A stretch of DNA of 34,014 bases from a virus. The notes below the pieces were generated by a model that was given only the letters and a program-made list of their open reading frames with translations, did not search any database and had not been told where the DNA came from. A program made the position numbers and the translations under genes. The DNA lies in the IMG/VR virus record IMGVR_UViG_3300022745_000112, positions 1 to 34,014 of that record, one strand, 5' to 3'. Positions within the stretch are counted from its first letter, which is position 1. Every line of letters begins with the position of its first letter. Shown piece after piece: positions 1 to 5,549 of this stretch.

Positions 1-7
1 GGGCAGG

Positions 8-66
8 GTGGGACCCGTGCGGGACCAGTGCGGGACCAGTGCGGGACCAGTGCGGGACCAGTGCGG
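8..66. repeat. 11-bp tandem repeat array
   Basis: The unit GTGCGGGACCA occurs four times without change at 17-27, 28-38, 39-49 and 50-60, followed by a partial GTGCGG at 61-66. A degenerate copy (GTGGGACC) lies at 8-15. The array may continue to the left of the window. The period is close to one helical turn, as in iteron-like binding arrays, but no partner protein or origin feature is visible. Confidence 0.9.
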
Positions 67-376
67 ACTCCAAAAATCGACGCTCGACTACCATTGCGGA
101 AAAACTTTGAAAATCTTTCCGGAATTCTTTTCCATTTTGGCAACAAGTTTTGGCAGATATTGGCTCGCTTACGGCTGCTCCGGAATGGCTCGGCGGCAAC
201 GGAGCTGGAGTATCGGCGGCAACGCCTCAAAAGTTGTTTGCGGCATCCATGCGAAATCGCTGCGAAATGTCTTCGCGGCGTGCTGGTTTCGGGGAGTGCA
301 GCCAGTTTCGGGAAGCGGTGAAAATCCCCATATAGTGAGGGGCCAAAAAAATCACCGAACTCCAAAGGAACTAGCC
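67..376. other. Non-coding stretch upstream of the plus-strand genes
   Basis: I see no gene here. Reading frames are open across it, but none has a good ribosome site or protein-like composition. A short direct repeat, CGGCGGCAACG, occurs at about 191-201 and 213-223. The stretch presumably carries the promoter for the plus-strand set, but I cannot point to convincing -35/-10 boxes. Confidence 0.5.
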
Positions 377-544
377 ATGAGCGAACTCAGAAAACTGATC
401 AACGAATTTCGCGACCTTCATCAATCTTCTCTTGAAGCGATCGTGCGAGGTTGCATTTTGAGAGACGATTTTGGGGATAGGTACGTGGCAGCAGCCTCGC
501 TGCTGCCATCTGCCGTCATGTTTCGCCTGAACCGCAAAAACTAG
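377..544 (+). CDS. Small unknown protein (55 aa)
   Basis: The start is set by AAAGGAA at 364-370, six bases before the ATG. The same frame is open further upstream, but that part runs through the tandem repeat and looks non-coding. The N-terminal half (MSELRKLINEFRDLHQ...) is charged and probably helical. The middle has several Ala and Leu residues after a small Arg/Asp-rich patch. The gene lies 18 bases upstream of the AAA+ gene and has a similar ribosome site, so the two are probably co-transcribed. I do not recognise a family. Confidence 0.6.
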   Translation: MSELRKLINEFRDLHQSSLEAIVRGCILRDDFGDRYVAAASLLPSAVMFRLNRKN

Positions 545-562
545 CCTAAAAGGAAATAAATC

Positions 563-1243
563 ATGCCCGAACTGTTTGAACGCGCTCGCCCACAACAATG
601 GTCTGACGTTGCAGGCCAAGACTCTGCCCTACGCACAATCGGCCTATGGCGACAACGCGGAGAAATGACGCCTCGCAAGGTCTGGCTTCAAGGCGCAAGC
701 GGCACTGGAAAAACCACGATTGCCAGGTTGTACGCTCACGAAATCGCTGACCCGATTTGCGTGACGGAAATTGATGCCGGAGACCTCACGGAAGCGAAAG
801 CGAAGGAACTTGTGGGCAAGCTCCGCGCGTCGTCGCTCTTCGCCTCACAGAGCGGTAAGCGAGGCAGAGCGTTGATCGTCAACGAAGCTCATCGTATGAA
901 AAAGGAAGTTGTCGGAGCGTTGTTGACGCTGATGGAGACCGACTTTCCGGAACATGCGGCGATCCTGTTTACAACCACGACGGAAGGGGCAGAGAAGTTT
1001 GAAGACGGTTTTGACGCCGCGCCGTTCCTTTCACGCTGTTCGATCATCGAACTTGCCCGGCGAGGTATCGCCGCGCCGTTCGCCAAGCGAGCCGCCGAAG
1101 TTGCCATTCGGGAGGGTCTCGTCTCCGAAGGAACTTCGCAAGCCGATGCTGAAAAGGCGATCGACGGACTCATGAAACGCCACGGAGCGAACTTGCGAGC
1201 GATCTACAGCCGAATCGACTCCGGCGCGTTACTCGTCAGTTAA
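563..1243 (+). CDS. Clamp-loader-like AAA+ ATPase
   Basis: This 226-residue protein resembles the ATPase core of sliding-clamp loaders (RFC small subunit / DnaX type). Walker A is GASGTGKT at residues 44-51. Walker B is ALIVNEAH at 103-110, with Asn where the usual motif has Asp. A sensor-1-like strand, ILFTTTTEG, lies at 134-142. SRC at 157-159 matches the arginine-finger motif of RFC subunits. The N-terminal segment (RARPQQWSDVAGQDSA) matches the usual lead-in of the family. It is shorter than full clamp loaders (about 320 residues) and lacks the C-terminal collar. The ribosome site AAAGGAA precedes the ATG. Expected role: loading a clamp in phage replication, or another DNA-remodelling job. 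No clamp or polymerase gene is in the window. The AAA+ assignment is firm; the clamp-loader role is inferred. Confidence 0.85.
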   Translation: MPELFERARPQQWSDVAGQDSALRTIGLWRQRGEMTPRKVWLQGASGTGKTTIARLYAHEIADPICVTEIDAGDLTEAKAKELVGKLRASSLFASQSGKRGRALIVNEAHRMKKEVVGALLTLMETDFPEHAAILFTTTTEGAEKFEDGFDAAPFLSRCSIIELARRGIAAPFAKRAAEVAIREGLVSEGTSQADAEKAIDGLMKRHGANLRAIYSRIDSGALLVS

Positions 1244-1297
1244 TGCCACACAACACCCGATCCGCGCCGGCAAGCGGGGAGCTTTTCCGAACGCCGT

Positions 1298-1345
1298 ACC
1301 GATTCGGCTTTTCAATCGGTTGTTCGCCGGGGGCACACTCCCGGC
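1298..1345 (+). promoter_or_regulatory. Twin hairpin in the leader of the Cys-rich gene
   Basis: Two inverted repeats lie back to back: ACCGATT (1298-1304) with AATCGGT (1314-1320), then GCCGGG (1326-1331) with CCCGGC (1340-1345). They end 13 bases before the next start codon, just ahead of the AAGG ribosome site. The layout resembles the leaders at 1820-1871 and 2299-2350. They may be RNA processing or stability elements, or weak terminators; no T-run follows. Confidence 0.55.
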
Positions 1346-1358
1346 CAAGGTTAACGCT

Positions 1359-1559
1359 ATGCCGGAATTGGAATTGGTCAAGATCGTGCTGGATGCTGAT
1401 TGTGATTGCGACGGTTGCCAATGCCCGCTGATGCCGGGGGAGGTTGCTTGGACGCACGAGGAAACATGGTCAACCGGCTGTTGTCAGCCCTGTTGTCGTG
1501 ATGCCGCTCGTCAAAAGTTGGCACTCTTTTCCGTTGCAAGCGAGGCGGCCCATGCGTAA
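1359..1559 (+). CDS. Cys-rich mini-protein, possible zinc binder (66 aa)
   Basis: The start at ATG 1359 is chosen for the AAGG eight bases upstream. The 66-residue product has clustered cysteines in two groups: DCDCDGCQCP near residues 12-21 and GCCQPCCRDA near 38-47. Together these could coordinate one or two zinc ions. The remainder is acidic, and the Trp pair between the groups suggests a compact fold. It sits in the plus-strand set, 115 bases after the ATPase gene, and its last bases overlap the start of the next gene. Small zinc proteins of this kind are frequent in phage early regions, often as nucleic-acid or RNA-polymerase binders. The family is not recognised and the function is not inferred further. 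Confidence 0.6.
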   Translation: MPELELVKIVLDADCDCDGCQCPLMPGEVAWTHEETWSTGCCQPCCRDAARQKLALFSVASEAAHA

Positions 1560-1770
1560 CGTCACCGCCGTACCAATTTCCGTCGCCAAACTCATCGACA
1601 ATCACGCTCGACTGATCGAAGAGCGCGACCGATTGCTGGTCGAGAAAACCGACCTGCGAAACGCCTTGACCGAACTGGAATTGCGGACTCGGCAATACCT
1701 TGAAGGAACGCTCGTCACATTCCCAGCGGCCTTGCTTCCGCAGGTCCGCAGCTTGATTGATATCCTCTAG
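1552..1770 (+). CDS. Small coiled-coil protein (72 aa)
   Basis: The ATG at 1552 overlaps the last eight bases of the preceding gene and has GAGGCGG just upstream. A longer in-frame version from 1444 would run through the preceding gene and is less likely. The protein has a short N-terminal strand (MRNVTAVPISV) and then a heptad-rich helix from about residue 17 to 50 (IEERDRLLVEKTDLRNAL), typical of a coiled coil. The C-terminus is hydrophobic (FPAALLPQVRSLIDIL). It could be a dimerising accessory factor. No family recognised. Confidence 0.6.
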   Translation: MRNVTAVPISVAKLIDNHARLIEERDRLLVEKTDLRNALTELELRTRQYLEGTLVTFPAALLPQVRSLIDIL

Positions 1771-1773
1771 CCC

Positions 1774-1871
1774 GCTTGTAGTGATCGCATTCATGCGGTC
1801 CCGCCCCAATCCCATCAAACCGATGAATCGGCTCACGACGAGCCAACGTCCGTGGCGAGCGTGTTCGCCAC
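1774..1871. repeat. Family A double-hairpin repeat, copy 1, plus leader hairpin
   Basis: The first arm (1774-1800) is GCTTGTAGTGAT followed by the small palindrome CGCATTCATGCG. The second arm (1820-1843) is CCGATGAATCGG followed by CTCACGACGAGC. A third hairpin follows: GTGGCGA (1852-1858) with TCGCCAC (1865-1871), ending seven bases before the GGAG ribosome site. It lies between the coiled-coil gene and the 119-residue gene. The section 1820-1871 is repeated almost exactly at 2299-2350. Confidence 0.85.
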
Positions 1872-1887
1872 ATATTTGGAGATCATC

Positions 1888-2247
1888 ATGAAACTAAACT
1901 TGGCGACCGAAAACTGGCGAGAAACGATCCTTGACCTCATTGACCGAGCCGAGGCCGAGGCCAGCCTTGACTCCAGTGAAACAGATGCTGCGGATTACGA
2001 CGACTTCGCGGACGAAGTGGCGGGCGACGTGCTTCGCGAGCTGACTGACAATGGGTTGGACTACGAGCGATGCTACTCCCAAAGTGTGGGCAGCTTCGTG
2101 ATCGTGCAATCCGCGAGTGAAGATGAGCAACACGCTTTTTCAATCGCGATTGAAAAAGCCAAGGAGGCAATCTATCCGAAGATTCTTGAGCAGGCCAAAG
2201 CATTCGCGGCAGAAATGTCTGCCAACCGTAACGAAGAAGACGAGTAA
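1888..2247 (+). CDS. Acidic unknown protein (119 aa)
   Basis: ATG 1888 is chosen over an in-frame upstream start at 1852, because GGAG sits seven bases before it and the upstream part is a repeat hairpin. The 119-residue product is strongly acidic, with an Asp/Glu-rich stretch at residues 20-52 (SSETDAADYDDFADEV). A predicted beta-alpha region follows, and it ends in a charged tail (NRNEEDE). Strong negative charge in a small early phage protein could mean DNA mimicry or protein binding, but this is speculation. It lies between two family A repeats. No family recognised. Confidence 0.65.
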   Translation: MKLNLATENWRETILDLIDRAEAEASLDSSETDAADYDDFADEVAGDVLRELTDNGLDYERCYSQSVGSFVIVQSASEDEQHAFSIAIEKAKEAIYPKILEQAKAFAAEMSANRNEEDE

Positions 2248-2252
2248 CGCTC

Positions 2253-2350
2253 GCTCGTAGTACTCGCATTCATGCGAGCCCGTCCTAAACCCATCGAACC
2301 GATAAATCGGCTCACGACGAGCCAACGTTCGTGGCGAGCGTGTTCGCCAC
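2253..2350. repeat. Family A double-hairpin repeat, copy 2, plus leader hairpin
   Basis: GCTCGTAGTACTCGCATTC begins the first arm at 2253, and the second arm ends in CTCACGACGAGC at 2322. The same third hairpin as in copy 1 follows: GTGGCGA (2331-2337) and TCGCCAC (2344-2350). From 2299 to 2350 it differs from 1820-1871 at only two positions, so the unit repeat-plus-leader was duplicated. Confidence 0.85.
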
Positions 2351-2370
2351 ACATTGTGAAAGGTGTTTGC

Positions 2371-2817
2371 GTGGAACTCATCACATTGGAACGCACAGGG
2401 AAAGCTCCGTTGCAGTTCGTGGGGAAGTTATTGGCGACGGCCAATGGTCAGTTTGTGGGGGCTCGCCCCAATTCGCCGAACGTGCATTGGTTTGAGATTT
2501 CGATCTACTTAGCCGAGACCGACGTATCGCGACCGCTCATCGTGGCCATCGTGTATCGCAAGCATCTCAAGAACGTTTCGCTAGCCGTTCACGTCGCCGA
2601 ATGTCCGAGCACCCTCATCGGCGAAAGCCCGGACGCGGTTGCCACGTACCTCGAAACGTTCGACCCGCTCAAACTGATCCACGGCTACCCGCCGGGAGCG
2701 AACTTCGCCGCGCGGCAACAGCGGCTTGAGAAGATGTTGCAAATCCAATTTGGAATGCTCGTCTCCGCCGTCCTGACCGACTACCCCGCCACACTCAAGC
2801 AAGGAATCACCCCATGA
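2371..2817 (+). CDS. Unknown protein (148 aa)
   Basis: The start is taken as GTG 2371, which has AAAGGTG at 2359-2365. No ATG lies nearby, and the upstream in-frame section is repeat DNA. The product has a beta-rich N-terminal half (ELITLERTGKAPLQFVGKLL, then VHWFEISIYLAETD). A C-terminal helical part follows (ARQQRLEKMLQIQFGMLVSAVL). No catalytic motif or membrane segment is evident. Its stop codon overlaps the start of a 19-codon hydrophobic peptide gene (ATGA), which implies coupled translation. I do not recognise the family. Confidence 0.6.
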   Translation: MELITLERTGKAPLQFVGKLLATANGQFVGARPNSPNVHWFEISIYLAETDVSRPLIVAIVYRKHLKNVSLAVHVAECPSTLIGESPDAVATYLETFDPLKLIHGYPPGANFAARQQRLEKMLQIQFGMLVSAVLTDYPATLKQGITP

Positions 2818-2873
2818 TCGTCATCATCATGATCGCCGTCGCCTTCCTCTTAGCCGCTTCGAGCGTCAGATAA
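2814..2873 (+). CDS. 19-residue hydrophobic micro-protein
   Basis: ATG 2814 overlaps the preceding stop in ATGA. The peptide, MIVIIMIAVAFLLAASSVR, is almost wholly hydrophobic for 14 residues and ends in a polar stretch with Arg, as a minimal single-span membrane peptide would. It would be translated by re-initiation. Very short open frames arise by chance, so this rests on the overlap and the composition only. If real it could be a membrane-active peptide. Confidence 0.4.
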   Translation: MIVIIMIAVAFLLAASSVR

Positions 2874-2885
2874 CCCGCCTCGCCC

Positions 2886-2964
2886 GCTCGTAGTGCTCGC
2901 ATTCATGCGATCCCGTCCGCTATGACGGAAGACAATCAACCCGATGAATCGGGTCACTACGAGC
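2886..2964. repeat. Family A double-hairpin repeat, copy 3, between converging genes
   Basis: It starts with GCTCGTAGTGCTCGCATTC at 2886 and ends with CCCGATGAATCGGGTCACTACGAGC-type sequence at 2964, the mirror of the start. A small hairpin, CCGTC...GACGG, sits in the middle. It is the only structured sequence between the last plus-strand gene and the end of the minus-strand operon, so it may act as a two-way terminator. It has no obvious T-run. Confidence 0.85.
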
Positions 2965-3033
2965 GGTCACATCAACCGCCCCACGTACTCAATCGGCCCG
3001 GCGGCTTCTCGTGCTCGCGCGAGGTAGTGTTTG

Positions 3034-3591
3034 TCAGGCGAACTTGGCTCGCGTTTCGGTGCCACCGTCTCCACGCGACCAGAAGAATAAGCACAGCGAG
3101 CGTCGAGTTGAGCGGCACTCTGCCACTCGGTGCCATTGGCTGGGAGTCGCAAACATCACGAGTCGATTGGATCGCGTTTCAATTGCCTCGATTTGCTGGC
3201 CCGTGGCGTCGCACAACTCCAACTCGCCGCCATCGCAGTCATCCAAATAGAGCACGACGCTTGCCTCACGTCTCCAAGGCAGCAATGGGTGCCGCTCTGA
3301 ATCGAGATGCAGTCCGAGAGAACCGCCTGCGTCAATTTGATGCAGACCTGCCCCGTGAAGGAACTCTACGTCAGGAAACGAATCATCAATACCGAGCATT
3401 GAGTCAACGTCAATCGTGGACATGACCCGAAGCAGCTCTTTCGCAGCTTGTGGAAGTCGTTCCGGGTCTTTGGTCGCTCGCTTGCCGTTCTCGTATCGGT
3501 GCCAATGCCCGGAGTCCGGCGGCAACCAGGTCTCGGTCAGCGATCGAACGAGTCCCTTCGGTGCGAAGTCGTCAATCACGATGTGACTCAT
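3034..3591 (-). CDS. 2-oxoglutarate/Fe(II)-dependent oxygenase
   Basis: This 185-residue protein looks like a small prolyl-hydroxylase-type dioxygenase. Such enzymes use Fe(II), O2 and 2-oxoglutarate to hydroxylate a protein or small-molecule substrate. The iron ligands are visible: H95 and D97 in LGLHLDSE, and H154 in QWHRV. R163 or R164 (STRRSL) sits ten residues further on, the usual 2-oxoglutarate anchor. Between them is the expected core, VVLYLDDCDGGELEL at residues 112-126. The ATG overlaps the methyltransferase stop (ATGA), so the two are translationally coupled. This is the last gene of the minus-strand operon. The substrate is unknown; the neighbours suggest virion or tail protein, but DNA-base or host substrates are possible. 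Confidence 0.88.
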   Translation of the reverse strand: MSHIVIDDFAPKGLVRSLTETWLPPDSGHWHRYENGKRATKDPERLPQAAKELLRVMSTIDVDSMLGIDDSFPDVEFLHGAGLHQIDAGGSLGLHLDSERHPLLPWRREASVVLYLDDCDGGELELCDATGQQIEAIETRSNRLVMFATPSQWHRVAECRSTRRSLCLFFWSRGDGGTETRAKFA

Positions 3592-4145
3592 ATTGCCCTC
3601 TCGGTAGTTCGCGGATCATGGACAGCAACGACCTCGAACTGATACCGGACCTCGTGCGAGGTGCCGGGGATTAGTCGCATGATCTGCTCATCGGTCATCT
3701 GCGGGAACAGCTTGCGAGCCTCGTCGAGCGTATTTTCCGGCTCGTACCGAGCCATGAGATAAAACAGTCGTTTCTCGCAGTTCGGCCAATAGGCTTGGCA
3801 GTTTATTTCGTTACAGACACGCCACCAGAACTGCGGCCCATAGCTGTGAAAGTGTGGCTCGTAACCGACTCCAAGTCCGCACAAAGAGCAGTCGTGTAGC
3901 CAGTGCGGCAGTCGAATTTCCGCTGTTGCACCGATCCGGCAAATGCGACTAATTTCGTGCAACGCTGGGGCAATGTTGGGCAAGTGCTCTAGGCAGTGTG
4001 ATGAATAGATTTCATCGACTGAGTTATCGTCGATCGGCCACGGCGTCTTGGTGATGTCGTGCTGAATGTTTGCGGCTTCGCATTGATCGAGGTTGATCCA
4101 CTGGCCGCCAAGAGCGTTATTGCCGCCACCGATTTCAAGACGCAT
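3588..4145 (-). CDS. Class I SAM-dependent methyltransferase
   Basis: Start ATG 4145 is chosen because GGAGGT lies just upstream; the open frame extends further into the preceding gene without a good signal. The 185-residue protein begins at once with the SAM-binding loop LEIGGGNN (residues 3-10), then the acidic ribose-binding residue D20 (WINLD). The motif IYSSHCLEHLPN at 46-57 is typical of the Methyltransf_11 group. The C-terminal part carries Trp, Tyr and Cys residues that may form the acceptor site. It overlaps the glycosyltransferase-like gene by 11 bases and the oxygenase by 4. Small methyltransferases of this type act on many acceptors, including sugars; a glycan or the same tail protein as its partners is a plausible but unproven substrate. 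Confidence 0.85.
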   Translation of the reverse strand: MRLEIGGGNNALGGQWINLDQCEAANIQHDITKTPWPIDDNSVDEIYSSHCLEHLPNIAPALHEISRICRIGATAEIRLPHWLHDCSLCGLGVGYEPHFHSYGPQFWWRVCNEINCQAYWPNCEKRLFYLMARYEPENTLDEARKLFPQMTDEQIMRLIPGTSHEVRYQFEVVAVHDPRTTERAI

Positions 4146-5547
4146 TGGATGACCTCCATTGTGAAAGCATTGGCTCGATTGAATTCTGCCAGTAGAAGAA
4201 GTTGTAGAGGTCTTGCATGTCGTCACCGATCGTGACGGCGGACTCATCCTTCGAGAACAGCAAGCCCGGCCAAGCCTCAGTGCCGATAAAGCTCTTCGGA
4301 ACGTTTCGCCAACTTCTGCGAAATACATCACGGTTTCGCCACCAGTAGAATGTCCCGCTGTAGTGCCAGCGACCGAAGCCGAGCTTTGGGGAGTGTGATA
4401 CAAAACGCCGGAACGCTCCCACGGTTGCGTGTTCTTCGAGTAACGGCTGAGTCAGTACCCAATCCGTTCCAAGTTCCCATTGAGCTTGAGTCCACCGGAA
4501 CACCGTCGAGCCATCGGAGTTGTCGGGTACGAGCTTGTGCCGCACACCTTTCGCATGACATGAGAACGTGACATCGTTTTCTGAGTCGTGCAATCGCAGT
4601 CTTTCTAGCATCGGATTCCATGTCGCCACTTCTCGTAGGATCGGATTGTTTTGGACGACAATGAACTCGTCGGTGAAGCCTTGCAGATATCGCCGAACCT
4701 CAAAATCCGAGTCCGTTGTGCCGTCAACGGCAATCGAGACAATCCGACGTCCGTTGAACAACTCAGCGGCTTTTAGTAGTCGATCACAGTTCCATTGCCA
4801 CGCCCCGAAGCCTGCGACAGGATAAATGTGGAACGTGAAATGTCGAATCGCGTTGGTCAGGTCCACGTGTTCTATTGCCGGTCCACCCGGAATCGGAATC
4901 GAAGCGACAAGCGTCTTCGCAGCGTAGTTGTTGACGTTCGGGAGTCGTGATGGCTTGGCTTCGACGATGTTCGGCTGCGTTGGTGGGACGTCGATCCATT
5001 CGAGCGGCTTTGCGGTTTCGATTGCGTTTTCGACGATCTGACGAATGGCCGCTGCTGTGACCGCTGTCGGTAGCAGCTTGGCCCACCACCCGACAGCGTT
5101 CGATTCCCATTCCAGCGCTCGAGGTAAGATGTCGGACACGATCAATTCGAGTTTGTCGCGGCAGCCTTCCGTACCCCATTCATTCATGCGTCGAGCGAGG
5201 TCGTAGCAGGCGTCGCACGCCTCGAATCCGTGCGACTTGAACATCTCGATAAGCCGCCCGCCAACGCCCGTCCCATCGACCATGCGTTGCGCGACCACGT
5301 TTGGCTTCGGTTTGCCTCCTCCGCAGCATCCACCCGTGGTCCTAGCCGCTGTTGGTGAGTTGACGCGACGAACCACGGACACTGACGTTCCGTTGACTGG
5401 TGTTGAGTCATCGTCGATCTCTTCGAGCGGTTCGATCCCGTGCATCAGCCGGAACGTGTTGACTCGCTTGAGCGTCCAGTCGGAAGTCCCTTCGCAGACC
5501 TGCCGCTGTCGTGATCCTAGTGCAAATTGTGAACAGTCAGTGAGCAT
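4135..5547 (-). CDS. Fusion of a Cys-containing phage domain with a glycosyltransferase-like domain
   Basis: Two parts are visible in 470 residues. The N-terminal part (about 1-180) starts with a short motif around RQVCEGTSDWTLKRVN and has a GGCCGGG patch at 72-78. It then has a Cys-containing helical domain (GVGGRLIEMFKSHGFEACDACYDLARRM, 94-121, continued to about 180). I know this arrangement from tail-operon proteins of planctomycete phages. The C-terminal part (about 235-440) has the order FHIYPV (239-244), FNGRRIVSIAVD (264-275), FSCHAKGV (328-335) and WHYSGTFYWWR (394-404). This resembles bacterial glycosyltransferase-like proteins of capsule and surface-glycan loci. I see no DxD pair that I can assign with certainty. 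It starts two bases after the Cys-rich tail gene stops. It probably links a sugar-transfer activity to the virion or its assembly. Confidence 0.65.
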   Translation of the reverse strand: MLTDCSQFALGSRQRQVCEGTSDWTLKRVNTFRLMHGIEPLEEIDDDSTPVNGTSVSVVRRVNSPTAARTTGGCCGGGKPKPNVVAQRMVDGTGVGGRLIEMFKSHGFEACDACYDLARRMNEWGTEGCRDKLELIVSDILPRALEWESNAVGWWAKLLPTAVTAAAIRQIVENAIETAKPLEWIDVPPTQPNIVEAKPSRLPNVNNYAAKTLVASIPIPGGPAIEHVDLTNAIRHFTFHIYPVAGFGAWQWNCDRLLKAAELFNGRRIVSIAVDGTTDSDFEVRRYLQGFTDEFIVVQNNPILREVATWNPMLERLRLHDSENDVTFSCHAKGVRHKLVPDNSDGSTVFRWTQAQWELGTDWVLTQPLLEEHATVGAFRRFVSHSPKLGFGRWHYSGTFYWWRNRDVFRRSWRNVPKSFIGTEAWPGLLFSKDESAVTIGDDMQDLYNFFYWQNSIEPMLSQWRSSNAS

Positions 5548-5549
5548 TG

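Noticed and set aside
8-544. 178-codon plus-strand frame through the tandem repeat
   Set aside because: Only its last 55 codons have a ribosome site and protein-like composition. The rest is repeat and unstructured sequence.
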